Assembly: GCF_023502395.1 (NCBI RefSeq)
Contig: NZ_JAMFMB010000011.1
Span: 62,001 to 126,000 of the forward strand
Direction of reading: 5' to 3'
Length of the DNA: 64,000 bases
DNA from: Ruegeria spongiae
Lineage (GTDB): Bacteria > Pseudomonadota > Alphaproteobacteria > Rhodobacterales > Rhodobacteraceae
Each line of letters begins with the position of its first letter. The stretch's first letter is position 1. The notes under the pieces were generated by a model. That model was not told the origin of the DNA, did not search any database, and saw nothing but the letters and a program-made list of their open reading frames with translations. Positions 36,915 to 44,549 of this stretch are shown here, one piece after another. A program made the position numbers and the translations under genes.

Positions 36915-37411
36915 CTATGCGACGTTGCCAAGATGCGGTGCAATGACCGTTGCAGTACCCGGTGCATCCCACCCTTGCCCGCCATGCTCGGCCAGTTCGA
37001 ATGTCAGCCTCTCCGGCCCCCAGACGAAGCCCATCATGTATCCGCGATAATCCATGCCCTTGTTGCGCATTTTCACGCCTGCCCGTTTCGGCTCCGCCAG
37101 CGTCGCATCCAGATCGTCAACAGCAACGGCGAAATGGGGGAACCCGATGGCCGACAGATCCCGGTTATGCTCGTTCTGTGGCGCGGCGGGTGTCTGGTAT
37201 TTCAACAATTGGATGTCGAATTAGGGCACCGCCCCGTTGAGTACCATCGTGACATGCTCGGCTTCGATCCCCGGGACGCCAAGATACTGCTGTATAACCG
37301 GCCCCAGATGACCTTTGTGAGCGTTTCCTCAAACCCGAACAGAGACAGAAACTCTATCGCCGGCTCGACTTCGGTCACGACGATGGGCATGTGGTTGGGG
37401 GTCCAGAGCAT
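36915..37411 (-). pseudogene. Broken VOC (glyoxalase-fold) family gene
   Basis: The reading frame starts MLWTPNHMPIVVTEVEPAIE and continues to about FEETLTKV, then needs a frame change near 37300-37310 to continue as VIQQYLGVPGIEAEHVTMVL, and then meets an in-frame TAA (37221-37223 region) before FDIQLLKYQTP; the rest (SAIGFPHFAVAVDDLDATLA, YRGYMMGFVWGPERLTFELA) is intact to the stop. The pieces together cover one ordinary two-motif VOC protein of about 165 residues. With a frameshift and a stop it should not give a full protein. It lies beyond the nuo promoter and reads the same way as the leucine genes upstream of it. Confidence 0.8.
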
Positions 37412-37469
37412 GTCGGTCTCCTGCGCAGGTGCCTTTTTGGGCGCGCGTACAGGATTTCTCTGACAGGCG

Positions 37470-38258
37470 TTAAGGCTTGGCGGCAAAAGACGCCGGTCTG
37501 CGGTCGAAAAAAGCGGCGATCCCTTCTCTGGCTTCTTCGGTTTCCCAACGCGCGACAAGCGCCTCTATCGTGGCGTCGATGACCGCGTCGTCAATGCGCG
37601 GCCCAAGGCTGCGCGCCAGCGCCTTGGCCGAGGCCACGGCACCCGGCCCGCATGTCAGGTAAGGCACGACCTCGGCTTCGACCGCCTCGCTCAGGGCCTC
37701 TGCTGGTACCGCGCGCGCCAGCAGTCCAAGCTCGACGGCTTCAGCGGCGCCGAACACGCGCGCCGACATGAAGACCCGCCGCGCCCGCGCCTCGCCCATG
37801 CGTGCGATCACATATGGCCCGATCGTGGCCGGGATCAGGCCCAGCCGGGTTTCGGTCAGCCCCATCTTCAGGCCCTCGACCCCGATCGCCGCGTCACAGA
37901 CCGAGGCCAGCCCGACACCGCCGCCAAAGGCATTGCCCTGCAACGCGCCGATCAGCGGTTTGGGGAGCGTGTTGAGCGCCTGCAACATCTCAGCCAGCTT
38001 GCGCGCCTCGATGAAGCGCGTTTTGCGGTCGGCCCCCATCTGCGCCTGCATCCAGCCCAGATCGCCACCCGCGCAAAAAGATGTGCCCGCAGCGGTCAAA
38101 ACGACCACCCGCACCGCGTCATCACTCGCCAACTGCGCCGCCGCTGTTGAAAGATCCGCCAACATCTGCCCCGACATCGCATTGTGTTTTTCGGGCCGGT
38201 TCAACGTCAGGGTCGTCACGCCGCGCGTGTCTGTCTCCAGCTTGAGTGTCTCGAACAT
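37470..38258 (-). CDS. liuC: Enoyl-CoA hydratase family protein, probable methylglutaconyl-CoA hydratase
   Basis: A 262-residue crotonase-fold protein. LNRPEKHNAMSGQMLADLST, FCAGGDLGWMQAQMGADRK and GNAFGGGVGLASVCDAAIG contain the oxyanion-hole residues. In the leucine pathway such a protein hydrates 3-methylglutaconyl-CoA to HMG-CoA. That role is inferred from its place next to HMG-CoA lyase and the MCC subunits. It is the last gene of the cluster, 62 bases after the lyase gene. Confidence 0.88.
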   Translation of the reverse strand: MFETLKLETDTRGVTTLTLNRPEKHNAMSGQMLADLSTAAAQLASDDAVRVVVLTAAGTSFCAGGDLGWMQAQMGADRKTRFIEARKLAEMLQALNTLPKPLIGALQGNAFGGGVGLASVCDAAIGVEGLKMGLTETRLGLIPATIGPYVIARMGEARARRVFMSARVFGAAEAVELGLLARAVPAEALSEAVEAEVVPYLTCGPGAVASAKALARSLGPRIDDAVIDATIEALVARWETEEAREGIAAFFDRRPASFAAKP

Positions 38259-38320
38259 CCGCTCTCCTCTCGTGCCAAAATTCCTGCAAGAGTTTTGCAC
38301 GGGGTTTCAAATCGTTTGTG

Positions 38321-39175
38321 TCACCCGGCCCGCATGGCGCGCGCCGTATCTGCCGCTTCAGCCAGCACATCCGCGTCGAGCCCGGTCTCGTAACCCAGCC
38401 GTTCCAGATGCGCGGCAACCGCTTCGGTGGCAACATTGCCCGCGGCACCCGGCGCGAAGGGGCAACCGCCCAGACCTCCCGCAGCGGCGTCAAAGACCCG
38501 GACCCCCAGCGACAGGGAGGCATCGATATTGTCCAGCGCATGACCGCCCGTGTCGTGGTAATGCCCGGCCAGCCGGGTCACCGGCACCACCTCGCGCACC
38601 GCCAGCAGCATCCTTGCGATACTGTCGGGCTTGCCCTGCCCCAGCGTGTCCCCGAGCGAAATCTCATAGCAGCCGAGACCAAACAGGCGATCGGCCACCT
38701 CAGCCACCTTTTCGGGCGGGGTCGGCCCGTCATAGGGGCAGTCCGCCACGCAGGAGACATAGCCCCGCACCGGCAGGTCGATATGGCGGGCCGCTTCCAG
38801 AATGGGTTCGAACCGCGCAATCGACTCATCTATGGAGGCGTTGATATTGGCCTTGGAAAACCCCTCGGAAGCCGAGGCAAACACCGCGATCTCATCGACT
38901 TTGGCCGCCAGTGCATCCTCGTAGCCGCGCATGTTGGGCACAAGCGCCGCATAGCGGATGCCGTCGGCACGGGTGATGCCACCCAACACCTCGCCTGATC
39001 CCGCCATCTGCGGCACTCGCTCAGGCGAGACGAAACTGGCCATCTCGATCCGAGAAAACCCGGCCCGGCTCAGGCAGTCGACCAGCGCGATCTTATCGGC
39101 GACCGGAATATCGCGCGCCTCGTTCTGCAACCCGTCCCGAGGTCCGACCTCGAAAATCTCGACCCGCTCGCTCAT
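38321..39175 (-). CDS. liuE: Hydroxymethylglutaryl-CoA lyase
   Basis: A 284-residue lyase that cleaves HMG-CoA to acetyl-CoA and acetoacetate, the last step of leucine breakdown. FEVGPRDGLQNEARDIPVAD and IEMASFVSPERVPQMAGSGE open the barrel. The catalytic Cys loop reads AAGGLGGCPFAPGAAGNVAT and is intact. The start ATG at 39175 (MSERVEIFEVG) fits the family; the gap to the MccA gene is 85 bases without a clear promoter. Confidence 0.94.
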   Translation of the reverse strand: MSERVEIFEVGPRDGLQNEARDIPVADKIALVDCLSRAGFSRIEMASFVSPERVPQMAGSGEVLGGITRADGIRYAALVPNMRGYEDALAAKVDEIAVFASASEGFSKANINASIDESIARFEPILEAARHIDLPVRGYVSCVADCPYDGPTPPEKVAEVADRLFGLGCYEISLGDTLGQGKPDSIARMLLAVREVVPVTRLAGHYHDTGGHALDNIDASLSLGVRVFDAAAGGLGGCPFAPGAAGNVATEAVAAHLERLGYETGLDADVLAEAADTARAMRAG

Positions 39176-39260
39176 CCCGGCATCCTTCCTTGGTTCTTTC
39201 CGCGCGACATGCGCGGCACCTGTCGTCGCAGCCTGCGCCGCGCCCGGTTGGGACGCAACC

Positions 39261-41192
39261 TCATTCCTCCTGCAGGCGCACCAAGGCTGCGCCCGCCTCA
39301 ACCTGCGCACCCTCAGCAGACAGCACTTCGGCCACCACACCGTCGCGGGCTGCCAGCAGCGCATGTTCCATCTTCATCGCTTCCAGAACTGCAAGCCGGT
39401 CGCCTTCGCGGACCCGCTGCCCGGGTTCTGCAAACACCGCCTTGACCAGTCCCGGCATCGGCGCCTCGATCACATTGGTGTCACCGCCTGCCGCGGCATC
39501 GCGATCCAGCGGGTCGAGAATGTCGAATGCCAACCCGAACCTGTCGAACACGGTCACGGTGGCCCCTGACAACGCGGTATCCGGCATCGCCTGCCCGCCG
39601 ATCCGCCAGCGTCCGTCGCGGCGTTCGGCCCGGATATGATCGGATTCCACCTGCCAGAGTTGGAGATCAGGGTTCATAACCTGCACATCCACCGCAATGG
39701 TCTCACCCTGACGGCCCAGATGCGCAGCCCTGTGCAGTGGCGCCCACAGAGTGAAGCCGGTGTCGTCATCTGTCTCCACCAAACCAAGCGCCCGCATCGC
39801 GGCGGCGACCACATGGCGGAGCTCGGGCCCATCGTCGTGGATCAGTGTTTCCAGATCGCGCCCGATCAGCCCGGTATCCACGTCGCCTGCGGCAAAACCC
39901 GTGTGTCGGGTGAGCGCTCCGAGAAAGCCCAGATTGGTCACCGTGCCACCGACCTGCGTGCCACGCAGGGCGCGATCCAGCTGTGCCAGCGCCACGGCGC
40001 GGGTGGGACCATGCACAACAACCTTGGCGATCATCGGGTCATACCACGGGCTGATCGTGTCGCCCGCCCGCACTCCGCTATCGGCCCGGCATCCCTGCGG
40101 GAAGCGCAGATGGGTCAGCGTTCCGGTGGCAGGCAGGAAGCCCTTGGGCACATCCTCGACATAAAGCCGTGCCTCAAAGGCGTGACCGGTGATCGACAGA
40201 TCCTCCTGCGCCGTGGGCAGTGCCTCACCCGAGGCGACGCGCAACTGCCATTCGACCAGATCAATGCCGGTGATCGCCTCTGTGACGGGGTGTTCGACCT
40301 GCAGGCGGGTGTTCATCTCCATGAACCAGAACCGGTCCGGGTGCAGCCCGTCCGAGGCATCAACGATGAACTCCACCGTGCCTGCGCCTTTGTAGCCAAT
40401 GGCCTCGGCGGCGCGCACACCCGCCTGCCCCATCACTTCGCGCATCTCGGACGTCATACCCGGCGCGGGGGCCTCTTCGATCACCTTCTGATGGCGGCGT
40501 TGCAGGGAACAATCCCGCTCGAAGAGATGCACCGCATGGGCCCCATCGCCAAAGACCTGAACCTCGATATGGCGGGGTTTGGAGACGAATTTCTCAACCA
40601 GCACGGCGTCATTACCGAAGGCGGTGCGCGCCTCGCTCCGGGCGCTGTCGAGCGCGGCTTGGAAGTCCTGTGGCTGTTCAACCAGCCGCATCCCCTTGCC
40701 GCCGCCACCCGCGACCGCCTTGATCAGAACCGGATAGCCGATGATGTCGGCCTGAGCGGCCAGATACGCAGGGTCCTGATTGTCACCGTGATAGCCGGGC
40801 ACAACCGGCACGCCTGCCTGTTCCATCAGCACCTTGGCCGCGTCCTTGAGACCCATCTTGCGGATCGCCTCCGCAGAGGGCCCGATGAAGGTCAGCCCCG
40901 CCGCATCGACAAGGTCAACGAAACCGGGGTTCTCGCTGAGGAACCCGTATCCCGGATGGATCGCCTGCGCGCCGGTATCCAGCGCCGCCTCAATGATCAC
41001 ATCGCCGCGCAGGTAGCTGTCCGCCGGGGCCGCACCGCCGATATGGACGGCTTCATCCGCCATCTGCACATGTTTGGCACCCGCATCGGCATCCGAATAA
41101 ACCGCCACGCAAGAGACACCCATCGTTTGCGCGGTCTCCATGACCCGGCAGGCAATCTCGCCCCGGTTAGCAATCAGTATCTTGCTAAACAT
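39261..41192 (-). CDS. liuD: Methylcrotonyl-CoA carboxylase, biotin-containing alpha subunit
   Basis: A 643-residue protein with a biotin carboxylase domain (MFSKILIANRGEIACRVMET; ATP-grasp GGGGKGMRLV; FMEMNTRLQVEHPVTE) and a C-terminal biotinyl domain with the attachment Lys in LEAMKMEHALL. Length and neighbourhood (MccB, HMG-CoA lyase) indicate 3-methylcrotonyl-CoA carboxylase, although similar acyl-CoA carboxylases cannot be fully excluded. The start overlaps the end of the ASCH gene by 8 bases. The biotin ligase encoded at 15916-16665 would modify it. Confidence 0.93.
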   Translation of the reverse strand: MFSKILIANRGEIACRVMETAQTMGVSCVAVYSDADAGAKHVQMADEAVHIGGAAPADSYLRGDVIIEAALDTGAQAIHPGYGFLSENPGFVDLVDAAGLTFIGPSAEAIRKMGLKDAAKVLMEQAGVPVVPGYHGDNQDPAYLAAQADIIGYPVLIKAVAGGGGKGMRLVEQPQDFQAALDSARSEARTAFGNDAVLVEKFVSKPRHIEVQVFGDGAHAVHLFERDCSLQRRHQKVIEEAPAPGMTSEMREVMGQAGVRAAEAIGYKGAGTVEFIVDASDGLHPDRFWFMEMNTRLQVEHPVTEAITGIDLVEWQLRVASGEALPTAQEDLSITGHAFEARLYVEDVPKGFLPATGTLTHLRFPQGCRADSGVRAGDTISPWYDPMIAKVVVHGPTRAVALAQLDRALRGTQVGGTVTNLGFLGALTRHTGFAAGDVDTGLIGRDLETLIHDDGPELRHVVAAAMRALGLVETDDDTGFTLWAPLHRAAHLGRQGETIAVDVQVMNPDLQLWQVESDHIRAERRDGRWRIGGQAMPDTALSGATVTVFDRFGLAFDILDPLDRDAAAGGDTNVIEAPMPGLVKAVFAEPGQRVREGDRLAVLEAMKMEHALLAARDGVVAEVLSAEGAQVEAGAALVRLQEE

Positions 41193-41616
41193 CGCCACCC
41201 TTCCCAAAATCCTCGATCAGCCGGAACCGTTCGCAGACCAGCTCCATCTCGGGGGACCAGCCGCCATTGCGCTCGAAATATGCGCGGTGATCGGCGCGCC
41301 AGCCTTCCAGATCATCGTTCTCGCCCTCGGCCAGCGCGAAGTCGGCATCCACATCGCAATACCGGCGCTGGGTGACCTCGACGGTTTCGATCACAAGTGC
41401 GGCGTTGCCGTCCCAATCCAGCGCGATGTCCTGACGCCCGACCTCTGGATACACATCGCCACCGCTATGATAGTCGCGCAACGCCCCGCAGGTGGCCGTC
41501 TTGCGGCCCGACCGGACGAGGGCCAGAAGCTGGTCGCACAGGGTGCGGCTGTCGCCGAAAGTGAAGGTCTCGGCCTTGGGATAGCGTGTTTGCGCCTGCG
41601 CAAGCTTGAGACTCAT
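41185..41616 (-). CDS. ASCH-domain protein inserted between mccB and mccA
   Basis: A 143-residue protein of the ASCH type: FGDSRTLCDQLLALVRSGRK followed by TATCGALRDYHSG, then LVIETVEVTQRRYCDVDADF and EGENDDLEGWRADHRAYFER. ASCH folds are predicted RNA-binding or nucleoside-acting domains; the YqfB branch acts on acetylcytidine. The exact substrate here is unknown. Its ATG overlaps the EF-Tu-domain-like gene by ATGA and its end overlaps mccA by 8 bases, so it is firmly embedded in a metabolic operon with which it has no evident biochemical link. Confidence 0.85.
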   Translation of the reverse strand: MSLKLAQAQTRYPKAETFTFGDSRTLCDQLLALVRSGRKTATCGALRDYHSGGDVYPEVGRQDIALDWDGNAALVIETVEVTQRRYCDVDADFALAEGENDDLEGWRADHRAYFERNGGWSPEMELVCERFRLIEDFGKGGDV

Positions 41617-41894
41617 GACGATTGCTCCGTGCTCTGAACGGTTGTGTCATAGAGATCGCCTGCGTCCGGCATTGGTAGATCGGTCAGGATCGCGCCATAC
41701 GGGGGAATCTTTGAGCCTGTAAGACAGGAACGATCCCGGATACCCGGTTCACCGGTCGCAAGTACCACTGCCTCACCAATTTCAGTTTTCAAGCCTTCGC
41801 CTTCTACAGGCTCTCCCCTAACTTCCGTGAGCCAAAGCGCGGTCCCCTTACCGGGGATGGAGAACACATCCTGTACCTTCGCCGAAAACGCCAT
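41613..41894 (-). CDS. Stand-alone beta-barrel protein resembling domain 2 of EF-Tu-type GTPases
   Basis: A 93-residue protein starting MAFSAKVQDVFSIPGKGTAL. The block VQDVFSIPGKGT is very like the IEDVFSIxGRGT opening of elongation-factor domain 2, and the rest (WLTEVRGEPVEGEGLKTEIG, GEAVVLATGEPGIRDRSC, GSKIPPYGAILTDL) follows the order expected of that beta-barrel. It has no GTPase part. Similar free-standing domains exist; the role is unknown. ATG at 41894 or a GTGA-coupled GTG at 41900 could be the start. It overlaps mccB on one side and the ASCH gene on the other. Confidence 0.75.
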   Translation of the reverse strand: MAFSAKVQDVFSIPGKGTALWLTEVRGEPVEGEGLKTEIGEAVVLATGEPGIRDRSCLTGSKIPPYGAILTDLPMPDAGDLYDTTVQSTEQSS

Positions 41895-41896
41895 GC

Positions 41897-43501
41897 TCAC
41901 ATCCGGAACACGCCGAAACGTGTCTCCTCTATAGGTGCATTCAAAGCGGCGCTCAGCGACAGGGAGAGCACGTCGCGGCTTTTGCGCGGGTCGATGATGC
42001 CGTCATCCCAGAGCCGGGCCGAGGCGTAGAGCGGGTGGGACTGTTCCTCGAACATCTCGATGGTGGGGCGTTTGAAGTCGGCCTCCTCCTCGGGGGTCCA
42101 GGTGCCGCCCTGCCGCTCGATCCCGTCGCGTTTGACGGTGGCCAAAACGCCCGCCGCCTGCTCGCCGCCCATCACCGAGATACGGGAATTTGGCCAGGTC
42201 CAAAGGAACCTCGGCTGATAGGCGCGGCCCGCCATGCCGTAATTCCCGGCCCCGAACGAGCCCCCGACAAGCATGGTGATCTTGGGTACATTTGTGGTCG
42301 CCACCGCCGTCACCATCTTGGCGCCGTGCCGGGCGATGCCCTCGTTTTCGTATTTGCGACCAACCATGAAGCCGGTGATATTCTGTAGAAAAACCAGCGG
42401 GATATTGCGTTGAGAGCAGAGCTCGACGAAATGCGCGCCCTTCTGGGCGGCCTCGGAAAACAGCACGCCGTTATTGGCGATGATGCCGATGGGGCAGCCC
42501 TTGAGATGGGCGAAGCCGGTCACCAGTGTCTCACCGAACCGCGGCTTGAACTCATCGAAACGCGAGCCATCGACCAGCCGTGCGATCACCTCGCGAATGT
42601 CATAAGGTGTGCGCAGGTCGCCCGGCACCACGCCGAGGATTTCCTCAGGGTCATAGGCCGGGTCCTCGGGTGTGGCCCAATCCACGGTCTGCGGCTTGCG
42701 GCGGTTGAGGCTTTGGACCGCGCGGCGCGCCAGGGCCAGCGCATGGGCGTCATCCTCGGCCAGATAATCGGCCACACCGGACAGGCGGGTATGGACATCG
42801 CCGCCGCCCAAATCCTCGGCGCTGACCACCTCGCCCGTCGCGGCCTTGACCAGAGGCGGACCGGCCAGAAAGATCGTACCCTGATCGCGCACGATGATGG
42901 TCACATCGGACATGGCGGGCACATAGGCTCCACCCGCCGTGCAAGACCCCATCACAACGGCGATCTGAGGGATGCCCTTGGCGCTCATCCGCGCCTGATT
43001 GTAGAAGATGCGGCCAAAGTGATCGCGATCCGGGAAGACCTCATCCTGATTGGGCAGGTTGGCGCCGCCTGAGTCCACAAGATAGATGCAGGGCAGATGG
43101 TTCTCCTCGGCGATCTCCTGCGCGCGCAGGTGTTTCTTGACCGACATCGGGTAGTAGGTGCCGCCCTTCACGGTGGCGTCGTTGCAGACCACCATGACCT
43201 CGTGGCCCTGCACCCGGCCAATACCCGCGATGACCCCTGCAGAGGGCGCGGCATCGCCATACATCCCATGCGCCGCTGTCGCGCCGATCTCAAGGAACGG
43301 AGACCCCGGATCGAGCAGGTTCGCCACCCGACGGCGTGGCAGCATCTTGCCGCGAGATTCGTGGCGTGCCCGGGATTTCTCGCCACCGCCCATACGGGCC
43401 GCTTCAGCGGCCTCAGCGATCTGCGCCAAGGCGTCAAGATGGGCTGCGCGGTTTGCCTTGAAACCCTCGGAGGCGGGCATGGCTTTGGATGTGAGTTTCA
43501 T
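41897..43501 (-). CDS. liuB: Methylcrotonyl-CoA carboxylase, carboxyltransferase beta subunit
   Basis: The 534-residue protein has the two-part crotonase-like carboxyltransferase fold: [60 protein letters not shown], then [20 protein letters not shown] and [20 protein letters not shown]. It transfers carboxyl from biotin to 3-methylcrotonyl-CoA. The first 51 bases of the gene recur exactly at 44158-44208 as the start of a chimeric ORF. It follows the 168-residue gene by 12 bases and overlaps a small beta-barrel gene at its end. Confidence 0.95.
   Translation of the reverse strand: MKLTSKAMPASEGFKANRAAHLDALAQIAEAAEAARMGGGEKSRARHESRGKMLPRRRVANLLDPGSPFLEIGATAAHGMYGDAAPSAGVIAGIGRVQGHEVMVVCNDATVKGGTYYPMSVKKHLRAQEIAEENHLPCIYLVDSGGANLPNQDEVFPDRDHFGRIFYNQARMSAKGIPQIAVVMGSCTAGGAYVPAMSDVTIIVRDQGTIFLAGPPLVKAATGEVVSAEDLGGGDVHTRLSGVADYLAEDDAHALALARRAVQSLNRRKPQTVDWATPEDPAYDPEEILGVVPGDLRTPYDIREVIARLVDGSRFDEFKPRFGETLVTGFAHLKGCPIGIIANNGVLFSEAAQKGAHFVELCSQRNIPLVFLQNITGFMVGRKYENEGIARHGAKMVTAVATTNVPKITMLVGGSFGAGNYGMAGRAYQPRFLWTWPNSRISVMGGEQAAGVLATVKRDGIERQGGTWTPEEEADFKRPTIEMFEEQSHPLYASARLWDDGIIDPRKSRDVLSLSLSAALNAPIEETRFGVFRM
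43451..43501. repeat. 51-base direct repeat, copy A (true mccB start)
   Basis: The 51 bases covering the first 17 codons of mccB are identical to 44158-44208. Beyond codon 17 the two drift (four of about 27 bases differ), then the second copy switches to synthetase sequence. The sequence before the two start codons is unrelated. Confidence 0.93.
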
Positions 43502-43513
43502 TGCCTTGCCTCG

Positions 43514-44020
43514 CTATTGATCAAGTTCATTTGCCGAGCGTTCAAGAATCCTCAGGGCATGCCAACTTCCCAAAGCATCCGAATACTCGCAAACTGTTTG
43601 CTTCGACACACCGTCGACTTTCACGGTCTCGCAATTCGGCATCATGCCAACGAGAGAAGCCATTATCGCATCGTCTTTCATTTCTTCGGCAGTGGGAGGC
43701 GTTGCATGATCCAATCGAATGACTTGCGGAATCTGAGGCCACTTTGTTGCCACTTCATCCCGCATCCATGCCGTTACTTCTGCTATGCAAGTTTCCGGTT
43801 CTGGATTCAAAATGGCCAAATCGCACATTTTTCGTCCTTGCGAGATGCATTGCGCATCCATTGGAATTGCAAGTGGCACATTGGGAACCAATTCGGTGCA
43901 GGTTGTCAAAAAGACTCTGGTTTCAAACACTTGGTTATCGGTTGTCTCAGCGTACGATGGAGTGCTGAAGACGGAGGGCAACGCGACAAGCCAACAAGCT
44001 ATTCTTTTACCCAGTTTCAT
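43514..44020 (-). CDS. Secreted protein inserted upstream of mccB
   Basis: A 168-residue protein with a cleavable signal (MKLGKRIACWLVALPSVFST, cleaved near SYA) and a mature part containing ETRVFLTTCTELVPNVPLAI, QCISQGRKMCDLAILNPEPE, AEVTAWMRDEVATKWPQIPQ and LVGMMPNCETVKVDGVSKQT. Several cysteines suggest disulphides. Base composition is clearly less GC-rich than the liu genes, a sign of transfer. Its ATG overlaps the chimeric ORF's stop (ATGA, 44017-44020) and mccB follows after 12 bases. I recognise no family. Confidence 0.78.
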   Translation of the reverse strand: MKLGKRIACWLVALPSVFSTPSYAETTDNQVFETRVFLTTCTELVPNVPLAIPMDAQCISQGRKMCDLAILNPEPETCIAEVTAWMRDEVATKWPQIPQVIRLDHATPPTAEEMKDDAIMASLVGMMPNCETVKVDGVSKQTVCEYSDALGSWHALRILERSANELDQ

Positions 44021-44208
44021 AAACCAGCCTCTTCTTTTGCAATTCGCTTCAATTCCTTGCGGATCACCTTCCCCGTCACCGTCATCGGCAATTCCTCCAG
44101 AAACGCCACCTCGCGCGGGTAGGAATGCTGGGCCTGCGCGTCGAGATGGGCGGCACAGTTTGCCTTGAAACCCTCGGAGGCGGGCATGGCTTTGGATGTG
44201 AGTTTCAT
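44017..44208 (-). CDS. 63-residue chimera: MccB start joined to synthetase end
   Basis: The protein reads [20 protein letters not shown] and LDAQAQ (MccB residues 1-26 with small changes) and then HSYPREVAFLEELPMTVTGK and VIRKELKRIAKEEAGL, the end of the acyl-CoA synthetase encoded just upstream. The DNA shows the same: 51 identical bases shared with mccB, and 86 bases shared with the synthetase end with 9 differences by eye. The join falls where both parents encode LAQ. This is the junction left by a tandem duplication. The frame is open, and both ends overlap neighbours by ATGA, so it may be translated as a coupling peptide with no enzymatic role. Confidence 0.9.
   Translation of the reverse strand: MKLTSKAMPASEGFKANCAAHLDAQAQHSYPREVAFLEELPMTVTGKVIRKELKRIAKEEAGL
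44045..44130. repeat. 86-base imperfect copy of the synthetase 3' end
   Basis: This stretch is about 90% identical to 44571-44656 in the intact synthetase gene (9 differences counted by eye, mostly third codon positions). It is the second half of the chimeric ORF. Third-position drift suggests it stayed in frame under some constraint or that the copy came from a related strain. Confidence 0.88.
44158..44208. repeat. 51-base direct repeat, copy B (start of the chimera)
   Basis: Identical to 43451-43501, the first 17 codons of mccB. Together with the copy at the true start it flanks the 168-residue gene, and could recombine to delete it. Confidence 0.93.
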
Positions 44209-44549
44209 AACGCTTCAACCTCGAAGAAAAAATTCAGAATGGGTTTCGAGCAAAAAATCCATGCCAATACCGACGCGGACGCAAAAAAAACAAGGAATAC
44301 AAACCCGCTGGCTCCCAGTGATAGGAAGATCGCCACCAGGAGTAGTGGTACTCCCACTTGAAACATAAGCAGTTGGTTCAACGGCAATTTGGATCGCAAT
44401 CTGAGCCGAGCTCCGCAGCCGGAACATCCAGCGAAATGCTGCACAGGCCACCAAGCGACACCACCTTTGAATGTCGTTCTCAGCGCAAAATTATTCTGTG
44501 CATTCCCGCAGCGAGGGCAGCAAAAATCTGATTTCGACAAGGGGTTCAT
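44205..44549 (-). CDS. Zinc-ribbon membrane protein inserted after the acyl-CoA synthetase gene
   Basis: A 114-residue protein: an N-terminal zinc-ribbon-like part with CCPRCGNAQ and CSGCGARLRL, then two membrane segments (LLMFQVGVPLLLVAIFLSLG and FVFLVFFASASVLAWIFCSK). It overlaps the synthetase stop by ATGA (44546-44549) and the chimera start by ATGA (44205-44208). Base composition is lower in GC than the flanking liu genes. No named family; the layout is seen in many small membrane proteins of unknown role. It is likely a transferred gene that fitted into the operon junction. Confidence 0.8.
   Translation of the reverse strand: MNPLSKSDFCCPRCGNAQNNFALRTTFKGGVAWWPVQHFAGCSGCGARLRLRSKLPLNQLLMFQVGVPLLLVAIFLSLGASGFVFLVFFASASVLAWIFCSKPILNFFFEVEAL

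Noticed and set aside
36877-36924. Inverted repeat CGTCGCATA ... TATGCGACG with a 30-base loop near the nuoA promoter
   Set aside because: The loop is long and one arm lies in the end of the broken VOC gene; there is no T-run or conserved context, so it may be chance.
36890-37050. Plus-strand frame starting MGLFKYFRDYAT
   Set aside because: It has no ribosome site or homology and runs opposite the VOC-gene remnant.
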